A stretch of DNA of 64,000 nucleotides from Caldilineaceae bacterium (GTDB lineage: Bacteria; Chloroflexota; Anaerolineae; Caldilineales; Caldilineaceae), in contig JAJEBF010000029.1 in NCBI GenBank assembly GCA_022824025.1, forward strand, positions 1 to 64,000. The letters run 5' to 3'. Numbering within the stretch: position 1 is the stretch's first letter; each line of letters opens with the position of its first letter. The notes under the pieces were generated by a model. The model saw nothing but the letters and a program-made list of their open reading frames with translations, searched no databases and had not been told where the DNA came from. Positions 8,087 to 16,941 of the stretch are shown piece by piece. Both the position numbers and the translations under genes were made by a program.

Positions 8087-10240
8087 TCAGCGTTCTGGTC
8101 CATCGAGTTCAATGAGCTTGTGCGGTTCACCCACCAACCGTCCCCGCGCCCACGCGCAGACATCATCCTCATGGGTGAATAGGATCACTTGCGTGGACTC
8201 ACTCACCGCCAGCAGTGTCTCGAGCAGATCGCGTTTTCGTCGGCTGTCGGAAGCGGCCACGGCATCATCAAGAATAAGCGGGCAGCTTTCGCTAGCCAAG
8301 TGGCGGGCCAGCGCCAAGCGTAGCAGTAGGTAGACCTGCTCAGCTGTTCCATGCGAGAGGAGTTCGGCTGGTTGCCAGTGACCGTTTGTCGTTGCGATCT
8401 CGACAGCGAGCTTCTCGGGGTTGACGCGGCAGTCCGTATACCGACCATCCGTGACCTTGGGAAGCCACTCTCTTACAATCTTGGCGAGAACCGGCGCGAC
8501 GGTCCGGTGGACGCTCTCCTCGGCCTGCTCCAAAAAGCGAATCGTCGAGTCAAGCGTGTCGCCGAGTGACCGGACGCGGGCGTGTTCGTCTTCTGCCGCA
8601 TCGAGAACCTCTTTCGCTTCTGCCACATCCATCGGATCCTGCGCGAACATTTCAAGTTGGGTCTGGGCGCGGTTGAATTCGTTACGTGTCTTAGAAGCTT
8701 CACGTTCAGCGTGCTTGAACTCAGTATCCGTCAGTGGAGCGGGGAGATCTGCCATGTCCTCTACGCCTACTTCCTCCGACAGAGCACGCGCTTCAGCGCG
8801 CAAGCGTTCCTCCTCACCAGTCAATTCGTCCAATGAAGACTGGCCAAGGAGCTGCTGCAGTTCCTCCCAGTCCTTTATCTGATCGTCGCTCTCTTCTAGA
8901 TAGTCGGTACGACGTCTCTGCCATTCAAGGAGTGCTGCCGCCGCCTCATCTGGACCGTTCACTGTGAGGTCCGCTGCCGTAGCCGCCGCCAGTATGCCTT
9001 CGGCAGCCTCCTGTTCTCGCCGCGTATCCTCCTCCCAACGTCGATCAGCATCTTGCCGCGCCGTTATCCGTTCCCGGATGAGTGCCCGCCGCTCCTCCAG
9101 CGCCTGTCTCTTCTCCGGTTGTATTGATGGCTCACGAGACCCAATTCCGAACAGCCGCAACAAGGCCGCGAAGAACGCGCGAATAGCGCGGAAGAGCGTG
9201 GCGAAAAGGCCGCCACCGGCCTCTGGCGCTTTATGCGTTGTGGGCGCTCCGGCCCCTTCTAACTGGGCCTCGACACTTGCAAGATCTTCTTCGAGCTCAC
9301 CCACTGTTGTGCCGGTTGGTACTTGGACGTCGGGACGCGACTCCCAAGCGGTGCGGGCGCTGGTAATACGCCGCTCAAGTTCGTCGTCTTCGCTCGAGCG
9401 ACGTGGCCTCCCATGTGGAAAGCGTGCGTCGAGTTCCAGTGCTCGCCGGAGATGCTCAGCAGCCACGGTAGCCACATTCGCTCCATGCGCCGCGCGCGCC
9501 ATATCGAGTTTCCGCTCCGCATCCCGAGCCTGCCGATCGAGTTCGTCTACCTCCATCCAACGAGTAAGGTATTCCTCGTGCGCGGCCTGCAACTGTTCCA
9601 ACTTCCCTCTGGCGCTCTGGACCTTCTTTTCTGTGACCATGAGCGGCTTTGTCCGCGCACGCCTGGTGCCGACGAACTCGGCACGGAAGTCGCGTAGCCG
9701 AGTGAGCGCCTCGGTCGCCGTGCCATCTCGGTCAGAGGAATCGGCGGCGCGCTGTAACTCATCCTGCAGCTCGGTCGGAGAATTAAGCAACCCCAGAATG
9801 TCGGCTTGGCGGATACAGGCGGTCATGACGAACGAGCGTCTGTCAAGTCCGAGCCAGCGGGCACCGTCAGGAGCGCCCTCGGACATGATTTCGTTTGTGT
9901 AATCATGCCCGGCAAGGTCAACATCGCGGGCGCTGCTTCCCACGCCCCCTGCGAGGTCGTGGCGCAATTCGACGCGTCTGCCGTCGTCGAGGTTGATGAT
10001 GGCGCCGACATCCCAGGCGGTGTCGCCGTCCCATGGTTTGTGCCGTTCGGCAAACTCCGCGTCCCTCTTCGTTGTTCCGCGGGCGCGCCGCCTCCCGCAG
10101 AGGCCGGCGTAGAGCGCGGCGTGCCATGACGACTTACCTGCCTCGTTCGGGCCATACACGACATTCATGCCGGGCGCGAGTTCAAGCGTCTTGTTCCTGA
10201 ATGGCCCAAATGCATACGCTCTTACGGACTCGAATCGCAT
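8087..10240 (-). CDS. YhaN/SbcC-like AAA ATPase with coiled coil
   Basis: A 717-aa SMC-like ATPase. The N-terminus MRFESVRAYAFGPF and Walker A GPNEAGKSS are followed by long Glu/Arg-rich coiled-coil stretches (about residues 190-290 and 390-590), then a signature-like SHGTAEQVYLLLRLALAR and Walker B CPLILDDAVAASD. The start overlaps the stop of the upstream phosphoesterase gene by one base (TGATG), so the two are translationally coupled. The pair resembles SbcD/SbcC and Bacillus YhaO/YhaN, which process DNA ends. At 717 aa it is shorter than typical YhaN (about 950). Likely a DNA repair or defence nuclease ATPase. Confidence 0.8.
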   Translation of the reverse strand: MRFESVRAYAFGPFRNKTLELAPGMNVVYGPNEAGKSSWHAALYAGLCGRRRARGTTKRDAEFAERHKPWDGDTAWDVGAIINLDDGRRVELRHDLAGGVGSSARDVDLAGHDYTNEIMSEGAPDGARWLGLDRRSFVMTACIRQADILGLLNSPTELQDELQRAADSSDRDGTATEALTRLRDFRAEFVGTRRARTKPLMVTEKKVQSARGKLEQLQAAHEEYLTRWMEVDELDRQARDAERKLDMARAAHGANVATVAAEHLRRALELDARFPHGRPRRSSEDDELERRITSARTAWESRPDVQVPTGTTVGELEEDLASVEAQLEGAGAPTTHKAPEAGGGLFATLFRAIRAFFAALLRLFGIGSREPSIQPEKRQALEERRALIRERITARQDADRRWEEDTRREQEAAEGILAAATAADLTVNGPDEAAAALLEWQRRRTDYLEESDDQIKDWEELQQLLGQSSLDELTGEEERLRAEARALSEEVGVEDMADLPAPLTDTEFKHAEREASKTRNEFNRAQTQLEMFAQDPMDVAEAKEVLDAAEDEHARVRSLGDTLDSTIRFLEQAEESVHRTVAPVLAKIVREWLPKVTDGRYTDCRVNPEKLAVEIATTNGHWQPAELLSHGTAEQVYLLLRLALARHLASESCPLILDDAVAASDSRRKRDLLETLLAVSESTQVILFTHEDDVCAWARGRLVGEPHKLIELDGPER

Positions 10241-11415
10241 CAGAAAACCTCCAGATCGGTACGACCTTCCAAAGCGCGCAGGCCGGTGACCACCACGCGG
10301 CGCTTCTCTTCCTCGGAAAGATCGGAGTCCAACACATCGCAGACGAACTGGCCGCGGACTGTAGACTCTTGGCGGATCGACTCCATGTCGTAGGTCGGAC
10401 GAAGGTCGTCAAACACGATCTGGACGGCATCTAGATTGTTCAATCTGTAGCGCAGGTCACTTTCATGGATGTCGATGGTCGTAGCGATTTCACCCTTCAC
10501 AGTCAGGCGGGCAAATCCCGAAAGGGATGAAATCTCCGCCTCAAGCCAGTCAAGAATCTGTTGTTGGGTCGTCATACCCGTGACATTAAGCTTTAGGTCG
10601 TGCATTTCGGTCTCCGCCACCCGATGACGTTCGCGCACGATGCGTCCATCAGGGCTGATAGTCGCAACGATGGCACCGCGTTCACCATCCTCACCGAAGG
10701 TCAGTGGGTCGGGGTTGCCGGGATAGGTGTGAAACTCCGCATCCTTGGGGCGGTGATAGTGGCCGAGAAATGCGTGGGTGAACCCTGCCGCTTCGATTTC
10801 ATCGGCCTCGAATGCAGCGTGCGGTTGCTTTTCGGTGCCTTGCTCGGCGAACCACGAACGCTCCGCGCCGTGGAACAAAGCGATGTGGATGCCGGACCGT
10901 TCCACGTGGAAGTCGTCGAGGAAATTGTCAGTAATTGGTGGGTCCGCGCCTCTCGACACGCGGCGGCGCAAGAGATTCTGGGCCCGGCCGAGGAAATTGC
11001 CAGTAGTGGCTGGCCCCAAGTGGGCACCCCCCCACAACCATAAGCCGTCCTCCAGCTCAACCTCGCAGAGAGTGGCTTCCCGAAAGACATGAACGTTATT
11101 GCTCCAATTTATCTGGGCGTATAGGCTTTTCGGTCCATACCAGTCATGGTTTCCCGGCGCAATGTAGACGGGAATCGGCGCAAGCTCGGCAAACGTGGCC
11201 TTGAGAAATTCTGCGGTATCAGGTTTGAAGTACTCCTGCTCGTAGAGGTCGCCGCCACAAAAGAGCGCATCGGCGTTCACCTCACGCGTCAGATCGACGA
11301 TGCGCACGAGGGTGTCGCGAAGCGCCTGGCGACGTTTTCTGGCTGCTCCCTCTGTTGCGCCGATCCAAGAAAATGGCGAGTCCAGATGGAGATCGGAAAA
11401 ATGAACGATTTTCAT
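10240..11415 (-). CDS. YhaO/SbcD-like metallophosphoesterase
   Basis: A 391-aa calcineurin-like phosphoesterase with all metal-binding blocks: FSDLHLDSPF, GGDLYEQ, PGNHDWYG, FHGAE and GHYHRP. This is the Mre11/SbcD/YhaO nuclease arrangement, with a C-terminal accessory domain of about 130 aa. It is the first gene of a two-gene operon with the coiled-coil ATPase and overlaps it by one base. It probably forms the nuclease half of the complex, acting on DNA ends or hairpins. Confidence 0.85.
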   Translation of the reverse strand: MKIVHFSDLHLDSPFSWIGATEGAARKRRQALRDTLVRIVDLTREVNADALFCGGDLYEQEYFKPDTAEFLKATFAELAPIPVYIAPGNHDWYGPKSLYAQINWSNNVHVFREATLCEVELEDGLWLWGGAHLGPATTGNFLGRAQNLLRRRVSRGADPPITDNFLDDFHVERSGIHIALFHGAERSWFAEQGTEKQPHAAFEADEIEAAGFTHAFLGHYHRPKDAEFHTYPGNPDPLTFGEDGERGAIVATISPDGRIVRERHRVAETEMHDLKLNVTGMTTQQQILDWLEAEISSLSGFARLTVKGEIATTIDIHESDLRYRLNNLDAVQIVFDDLRPTYDMESIRQESTVRGQFVCDVLDSDLSEEEKRRVVVTGLRALEGRTDLEVF

Positions 11416-11538
11416 GAAAATTGACCTCTCCTATGGAATTCTATATTACGACGATCGGGTCCTGCACTACCAAGAGAAAAACAGTTGATGCTGATCATGT
11501 ATGCATGGGGGAGCCGCGCGGCTGACCAAGCAACGACC

Positions 11539-12381
11539 TCACAAGCGCCCCATAGAATGAAGAAGCGCCCGCGCGTAACCGACCACATCCGCCTGTATGT
11601 TCTCGTCTAGCTCTCGGGTAATAAACCGCGCCGTCCCTACAGGCCCAGCCCCATCGTGGTGGCAGAAGTCCCTTTCAATCACGGACAGAGCGTTCTCGAT
11701 GTCGGTGTTTGGCTGGAGGGGAACGAGGCTCTCTGAAACATCGGGGACTCCAACCCCGCTCCACACGTAAAAGAGATCGTAGGCATCCTTGTTTTCTGCT
11801 CTGTTCCCAAAGGCAAGTGCCTTGAGCACGGTAAACGCGCCCGAACCGCATACCGGAATCTGGCGGGTTGCCCATGCACCGGAAGGAAGGCGGCCAGACA
11901 ACTCCTTCCAGCTCCTGTCTTTGAATGCCAGTTCGAGTCCCGGCGTAACTATCGCGGCCAGATCAGATTCGAAGTGTCGAAGCTCACCCCCGGTATCCCT
12001 TTCCTCGACCGGAGGAATCAGAAAGTCTACGGTAACAGGATGGGGCGCCCCCGCAGTCCAAGTCTGCAATCTCCTGTTGCCCCGTTCATTCACTGCCGGC
12101 TCGAATCCCGCGTCTCGTAACCTGCGGCCCAACTCTCGATAGCGCTCGCGATTCAGGATGGCCAACGCCAGGCCCATATCCAGGTCCATTGTGCCTACGT
12201 GAGGGTCCAGGCCCGGCGGCAAGTTTTCCTGGTCAACAAGGAGAAACGGGACCAGCCCCCCAACCACAACGATCTCATCAAGCAAATCGCCCAGCCTGGT
12301 CGCCATGTAGAGGCATGTCCGGTGGACAGAAGCCACCTGTTCGATGCCGTACCCGTCTCTTGTCGATGGTTTAGGAAGCAT
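11539..12381 (-). CDS. AbiEii-like nucleotidyltransferase toxin
   Basis: A 280-aa protein with the nucleotidyltransferase core of AbiEii/type IV toxins: VVVGGLVPFLL, then GTMDLDMGLAL carrying the DxD metal ligands, and later the family segment KDAYDLFYVW. AbiEii enzymes transfer nucleotides, for example to tRNA, and block growth. The ATG overlaps the end of the preceding AbiEi-like gene by 11 bases, the usual order antitoxin then toxin. Role by family; activity inferred. Confidence 0.75.
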   Translation of the reverse strand: MLPKPSTRDGYGIEQVASVHRTCLYMATRLGDLLDEIVVVGGLVPFLLVDQENLPPGLDPHVGTMDLDMGLALAILNRERYRELGRRLRDAGFEPAVNERGNRRLQTWTAGAPHPVTVDFLIPPVEERDTGGELRHFESDLAAIVTPGLELAFKDRSWKELSGRLPSGAWATRQIPVCGSGAFTVLKALAFGNRAENKDAYDLFYVWSGVGVPDVSESLVPLQPNTDIENALSVIERDFCHHDGAGPVGTARFITRELDENIQADVVGYARALLHSMGRL

Positions 12382-13438
12382 CGCCGCCTCTCAAAAGGAG
12401 CCGCCTCCGCAACTCTTCCGCGGCCTCCGATGCCCTTTCAGGATGGTCCTTCAGATCAATATAGGCTTGCACCGGATGGACGCAGCGTATTCCGTTGACA
12501 AGCTCAGCGCCGTCGAACACGCCCTCATCGTTCGGCACAACCAGCCAGGTGTTGGCCCCCCTTGCTTCTTCACGGAAACCGAGTTTCTCCTTCAACCCTG
12601 CCGTCGGCAGGGTTGAGAGATACACCGTGGAGAGGCGGAATCCCGCGTAGCGTGTCCACAGCCACGCCGCGGGAAGCGCGGTCGCAGCGTAGGGCTCCTC
12701 TGTCCTCGACATGGCTTCGGAAATGGCTTGAATAAGCTGATCGCCTGCCCTGGCCGCAATGTGGCCTCGAATCACATGATGGCGGTCAAACCGGTAATCA
12801 TCCCGCCAGGCGGCGAGCAGCGCGTTCGGGTCGGTGACGCGAATGCCGTCCCCCCCTCGATGTACAAGACCAGATTCCAGAAGTTTCCCTACGATGCGGC
12901 TCGTATGTCCCTCATCCAGACCCGTTCTGGCGGCGAGCGCGCGCTGCCTTACGGCTCTGCTGGCGGGCTCCATGAGCAGCCGTCGTGTGATCCGGGACCC
13001 CTTTGGCCCGAATGCGCTTGCCGGTCGTCCTGGGCGTCGGAAACGGTTGGGATGACCTAAGTTCTGATAAAAGACACCGGGAACGATGATGCGCGCGTTT
13101 CCTGACAGATCCAGCCAGGGAAGCTCGGCTCGCGCGCATAGTTCCTGCGCCGCTTCTCCCATGTATGGAACTGCCAGTAAGGGAACTGCCTCTTGTGGGA
13201 GGCTATGTCGCAACATCTCCAGTTGCCGAATCGCTGTAGCGACATGGCCCACGGCTCCTGATCGCTTCCAAGCCAATGCGAAGGAAAGACCTCCCGCAGC
13301 GAAGACAGCGTCCCATTGACGGCCGTCACCGCCATGTTCAGCAATGTGAGAGTCTTGCGCAGGGTTGCAGGCGCCAAAGATTTCGCCAAGGCGTTCTGCC
13401 GCCTGCCGGATGGCAATGGACTTGCGTGGAACCGTCAT
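12371..13438 (-). CDS. AbiEi-like antitoxin / transcriptional regulator
   Basis: About 355 aa. A winged-helix region near residues 170-220 (RALAARTGLDEGHTSRIVGK, LLESGLVHRGGDGIRV) and a long C-terminal domain fit AbiEi-type antitoxins, which repress their own promoter. I prefer the ATG at 13438 over the in-frame ATG at 13474, because the latter lies inside a perfect 14-bp palindrome (13464-13477) that looks like the autoregulatory operator. It is followed by the AbiEii-like toxin with an 11-base overlap. Confidence 0.7.
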   Translation of the reverse strand: MTVPRKSIAIRQAAERLGEIFGACNPAQDSHIAEHGGDGRQWDAVFAAGGLSFALAWKRSGAVGHVATAIRQLEMLRHSLPQEAVPLLAVPYMGEAAQELCARAELPWLDLSGNARIIVPGVFYQNLGHPNRFRRPGRPASAFGPKGSRITRRLLMEPASRAVRQRALAARTGLDEGHTSRIVGKLLESGLVHRGGDGIRVTDPNALLAAWRDDYRFDRHHVIRGHIAARAGDQLIQAISEAMSRTEEPYAATALPAAWLWTRYAGFRLSTVYLSTLPTAGLKEKLGFREEARGANTWLVVPNDEGVFDGAELVNGIRCVHPVQAYIDLKDHPERASEAAEELRRRLLLRGGDAS

Positions 13439-13463
13439 GGTTGCTTTTATATCGCAACTTGCG

Positions 13464-13496
13464 GACTTGCGCAAGTCAGGCTATTTACGCAAGTCT
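13464..13496. promoter_or_regulatory. palindromic operator upstream of abiE-like pair
   Basis: GACTTGCGCAAGTC at 13464-13477 is a perfect palindrome. Partial copies flank it: CGCAACTTGCGG before and ACGCAAGTCT at 13487-13496. AbiEi proteins are known to bind inverted repeats in their own promoter, so this is a likely repressor site. Confidence 0.55.
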
Positions 13497-13723
13497 CAGC
13501 CGCCATGGACATCTGTCGCCAAAGCGTGGTGTCCCGCAGGATACAAGCTGCGCATCAAGTCAGGCCGGGACCGATATCTCGCCGGCATCAGCTTTCGCGC
13601 GCATCGCCGCACTGTTCTGAATTCCACAGGGCGTCCCAATCTACGATCCCGATTATCCTGTTTCCAAAACCACAGACCTATGCTAAATTGACCCGCACAC
13701 CTATGCCACCCAGGAGAGCACCC

Positions 13724-14635
13724 ATGATCCACGACAAAGCCAACCACACCTGCGACGGCGAACCGACCCTGACTGATTCGCAGGTGCTCGAATTCTGCCG
13801 CGAGGGCTATCTGCTCCTGAAGGGCGTCGTGCCGGACGAGATCAACCGCCGCGCCTGCGACTATCTCGAAGGCAAAATCCCCGCCAACCCCAGCTACATC
13901 CCTGACGGCATGACCGAGGCCGACCTGGAACGCATCCGCGCTTCACACGAACCGAGCACCATCTTCCTTGAAGACTGGTTCGTCGAGAACGTGCTGCTCA
14001 ATCCGCAGGTGGTCGGCGTCATGCGCTCGCTGCTGGGCCGCAACTTCGGCCTGCCAATCCTCGCCAGTCACCACCATGTCGAGTGCCCCATGCCGGCCCA
14101 GGGCTGGCACCACGACGCCGACCACGTCTTCGGCCCCGAGCTCAACTTCGTCGAGGTCTTCTACTTCCCCCAGGATACACCCGTCGAACTCGGCCCGACC
14201 GAACTTGTGCCCGGCACCCACATCATGCCCACCAAGCGCCCCAACGACGAGGGCGGCGTCTTCGCCGACGGCCCCGCCGGCACCATCGGCGTCCACCACC
14301 AGAGCATCCTGCACCGCCGCGGCCTCTCCACCGCCAGGGGCACGCGCCACATGCTCAAATACAACTACTGGCGCACCACGCCCCCGCAGCGCGACTGGAT
14401 TACCGAGCCCGACTTCGACCTGCAGCGCGCCTACTACGGCGGCCACAATCAGGCCCGCTACGTCGCGCACATGTATTACTGGCTTTGCGGCAAGGGAGAA
14501 GAGTACCGCATCATCGGCGGCCAGGCCTGGCCGTGGACCAGCCCCAACCAGATCGGCCCCTCCTATGGCTTCGCCAGCGAACGCGGCTACCAACCGGACT
14601 GGCGCAAACACAACCAGGACGGCTACGCAGTCTGA
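13724..14635 (+). CDS. phytanoyl-CoA dioxygenase family protein (copy 1)
   Basis: A 303-aa Fe(II)/2-oxoglutarate dioxygenase of the PhyH family. It has the HxD iron ligands in GWHHDADH (about residue 125), the distal His in SILHRRG and a following Arg in the RGTRHMLKYNYW block. PhyH proteins hydroxylate diverse small molecules; the substrate here is unknown. The start at 13724 is set by AGGAGA seven bases upstream, although the frame is open further back. The next gene is a tandem duplicate of exactly the same length, eight bases downstream. Confidence 0.85.
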   Translation: MIHDKANHTCDGEPTLTDSQVLEFCREGYLLLKGVVPDEINRRACDYLEGKIPANPSYIPDGMTEADLERIRASHEPSTIFLEDWFVENVLLNPQVVGVMRSLLGRNFGLPILASHHHVECPMPAQGWHHDADHVFGPELNFVEVFYFPQDTPVELGPTELVPGTHIMPTKRPNDEGGVFADGPAGTIGVHHQSILHRRGLSTARGTRHMLKYNYWRTTPPQRDWITEPDFDLQRAYYGGHNQARYVAHMYYWLCGKGEEYRIIGGQAWPWTSPNQIGPSYGFASERGYQPDWRKHNQDGYAV

Positions 14636-14643
14636 GCAACGAC

Positions 14644-15555
14644 ATGATCCACGACAAAGCCAACCACACCGTCGACGGCGAACCGACCCTGACCGACGCG
14701 CAGGTGCTCGAATTCTGCCGTGAAGGGCACCTGCTCCTGCGGGGCGTCGTGCCGGACGAGATCAACCGCCGCGCCTGCGACTATCTCGAAGGCAAAATCC
14801 CCGCCAACCCCAGCTACATCCCCGACGGCATGACCGAGGCCGACCTGGAACGCATGCGTTTCTCCATCGCGCCCAGTTCCATCTTCCTCGAGGACTGGTT
14901 CATGGAGCACGTCCTGCTCAATCCGCAGGTGGTCGGCGTCATGCGCTCGCTGCTGGGCCGCAAAGTCGGCCTGCCCGTCCTCGCCAGCCTCCACAGTGTC
15001 GAATGCCCCATGCCGGCGCAGCACTGGCACAACGACGCTGACCACATCTTCGGTCCCGAGCTCAACTTCGTCGAGGTCTTCTACTTCCCCCAGGATACAC
15101 CCGTCGAACTCGGCCCGACCGAACTTGTGCCCGGCACCCACATCATGCCCACCAGGCGCTCCGATGACGAGGGCGGCGTCTTCGCCGACGGCCCCGCCGG
15201 CACCATCGGCATCCACCACCAGAGCATCCTGCACCGCCGCGGCCTCTCCACCGCCAGGGGCACGCGCCACATGCTCAAATACAACTACTGGCGCACGGTT
15301 CCGCCGCAGCGCGACTGGATCACCGAGCCGGATTTCGACTTCCAGCGCGCCTACTACGGCGGCCACAATCAGGCCCGCTACGTCGCGCACATGTTTTACT
15401 GGCTCTGCGGCAAGGGGGAAGAGTACCGCATCATCGGCGGCCAGGCCTGGCCGTGGACCAGCCCCAACCAGATCGGCCCCTCCTATGGCTTCGGCAGCGA
15501 GCGCGGCTACCGGCCCGACTGGCGCAAGCAGAACCAGGACGGCTACGCCTTGTAA
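14644..15555 (+). CDS. phytanoyl-CoA dioxygenase family protein (copy 2)
   Basis: A 303-aa tandem paralogue of the preceding gene. It shares the start MIHDKANHT and nearly every residue of the C-terminal half. Differences cluster around residues 75-130, for example HWHNDADH in place of GWHHDADH at the iron site and LHSVEC in place of HHHVEC. Both iron ligands and the distal His are kept. The cluster of changes near the active site suggests altered substrate choice. It has no Shine-Dalgarno of its own beyond the eight-base gap, so translation probably depends on copy 1. Confidence 0.85.
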   Translation: MIHDKANHTVDGEPTLTDAQVLEFCREGHLLLRGVVPDEINRRACDYLEGKIPANPSYIPDGMTEADLERMRFSIAPSSIFLEDWFMEHVLLNPQVVGVMRSLLGRKVGLPVLASLHSVECPMPAQHWHNDADHIFGPELNFVEVFYFPQDTPVELGPTELVPGTHIMPTRRSDDEGGVFADGPAGTIGIHHQSILHRRGLSTARGTRHMLKYNYWRTVPPQRDWITEPDFDFQRAYYGGHNQARYVAHMFYWLCGKGEEYRIIGGQAWPWTSPNQIGPSYGFGSERGYRPDWRKQNQDGYAL

Positions 15556-15640
15556 GCTGTCAGTTTCTGGGTATCTACCCGGACACGGTCAATACGCGCC
15601 CCAAAGCGAGGCAGGCCAATGTGTTTCTCTCCCCGCTCCT

Positions 15641-15740
15641 CTTCACTCTTTCCCCACTTTTTTGGGCGGTCGGGCCTTCGGCCCTCCCTTGTGCGGGGGG
15701 ATTTCCCCCGCAACGCTCGCCTTCGTAAACCCCACCGGCG
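15641..15740 (+). repeat. dispersed hairpin (REP-like) element, copy A
   Basis: It contains CTCTTTCCCCA, then TTGGGCGGTCGG, a hairpin GGGCC-TTCG-GGCCC-like, CTCCCTTGTGCGGGGGGAT and GCAACGC. The reverse complement of 20954-21062 has the same order of blocks. The hairpin stem differs between copies but pairs in both. Confidence 0.65.
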
Positions 15741-15972
15741 TGGGCAATTGAAACGGTTGAGACAGCGACCGGTGTTCGAACCGCCGCGCCACCACTGTAG
15801 GGGCAAGCCTTGTGCCTGCCCAGTGCCTCCCACTGCCCAGTGCCTCCCAATAGATGGCCGGCAAAAAATTTCAGCCGCCGCTGGCACGAATCTCCCACCT
15901 GGCCATCTCCACCCCAAATATGGACTGCCCCCTTTATCATTTTGAGGACCAACTATTGTTGGCCGCCTAGTG

Positions 15973-15978
15973 TATAAT
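15973..15978 (+). promoter_or_regulatory. -10 element for FRG operon
   Basis: TATAAT with an adjacent upstream TG, 46 bases before the FRG start codon. No convincing -35 at standard spacing. Confidence 0.35.
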
Positions 15979-16023
15979 GGATGAGTAATGGCCAATGGAA
16001 TTTGCTGCCAATTAAGGGGCACT

Positions 16024-16941
16024 ATGGGCAAAATCGTCGTAACCAACTTAGCCGAATTTCAGACGCATTTGCAGGAGTTTACCGATAGGGGAGAGGACTT
16101 TTTCTATCGAGGTCAACGCGATAGCGACTGGCCAGTCAGTTGTGCAGCTGCTCGACGCTTGGTTGCAAATTCTACAGACATTCTGGAACTCCAAAGCCTT
16201 AGTGATAAGACACTCGTAGGATATTTGGAGTTCCTGATAGCCAAAGCCAGAATGCGGGGTTTTGTGCCGTCCGGCTTTCGCGAAGATGCATCCTCTTTGG
16301 AACTACTGGCGCAATTGCAACATCAAGGTGCGGCAACGGGGCTGATCGATTGTACCCGGCAGCCTCTGGTAGCCCTCTGGTTCGCCAGTGGTCAGCCTAA
16401 TTCACGAGATGGAGCAGTTTATGTCCTTCCGCGGTCGGCAACTAAGGGCCTCACTAGCCGGAGAGATATCGAAAAGGAACTGCAGGCCCACTATCTTGAA
16501 GATACGCTTTCTTCATGGGAGCCTTCGGTGATCGGCAACCGCATCGTGGCACAGAGCTCGGTTTTTGTTCTCGGTGTCTCGGCAATCTTGCCGCACCAGA
16601 TGGAGCAAATCATCGTAGAAAAAGGATGTAAGACAGAGATTCGTTCGCACTTAGCAAACGTGTATGGCATCACAGAAGAGATGCTGTTTTCTGACTTTCC
16701 TGGCTACGCTGTTGCAAACGGTTGCGACAAGAGCTTTGATAGAAGTAACACGATCTCTTACTGGATCGAGCGGTTGGAAATGGCAGAAGATGATAGCGCT
16801 AAAGCGACGGCTCATTTTGACTGCGGCCTGGCATTTGAGGCAGTCGAGGAACACGAGAGCGCGTTAGCACACTACGAAGCTGCTAGCCTTATTAGGGAGA
16901 GTATGTCAGAGCAAGGTGAAGACGCTGGAGAAGGCAAATGA
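16024..16941 (+). CDS. FRG-domain protein
   Basis: A 305-aa protein with an FRG domain: FFYRGQRDSDWP (about residues 27-38), then LLAQLQHQGAATGLIDCTRQPLVALWFAS, the two conserved blocks of the family. Near the C-terminus (residues 255-295) is a TPR-like helical pair (FDCGLAFEAVEEHESALAHY). The ATG at 16024 has AAGGGG upstream; an earlier ATG at 15988 lacks one. It overlaps the next gene by four bases (ATGA). FRG domains are common in prokaryotic conflict systems, but their biochemistry is not settled. Base composition is noticeably more AT-rich than the flanking genes, suggesting transfer. Confidence 0.75.
   Translation: MGKIVVTNLAEFQTHLQEFTDRGEDFFYRGQRDSDWPVSCAAARRLVANSTDILELQSLSDKTLVGYLEFLIAKARMRGFVPSGFREDASSLELLAQLQHQGAATGLIDCTRQPLVALWFASGQPNSRDGAVYVLPRSATKGLTSRRDIEKELQAHYLEDTLSSWEPSVIGNRIVAQSSVFVLGVSAILPHQMEQIIVEKGCKTEIRSHLANVYGITEEMLFSDFPGYAVANGCDKSFDRSNTISYWIERLEMAEDDSAKATAHFDCGLAFEAVEEHESALAHYEAASLIRESMSEQGEDAGEGK

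Larger units (their letters stand above)
13724..15555 (+). repeat. 912-bp tandem gene duplication
   Basis: Two units of exactly 912 bp separated by eight bases (14636-14643). Long blocks are identical at the DNA level, for example the stretch beginning GAGCTCAACTTCGTCGAGGT in both, while the block coding residues 75-130 differs. Confidence 0.85.
15556..16023. other. intergenic region with repeat element
   Basis: There is no gene in this 468-bp stretch. It holds one copy of a dispersed hairpin element (15641-15740), a short tandem duplication of CCCAGTGCCTCCCA near 15820-15850, and a TATAAT hexamer at 15973-15978 preceded directly by TG. Confidence 0.6.

Noticed and set aside
14083..14643. 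In-frame extension of PhyH copy 2 back into copy 1
   Set aside because: The extra 187 residues are the out-of-frame shadow of copy 1, and copy 2 has the family start MIHDKAN at 14644.
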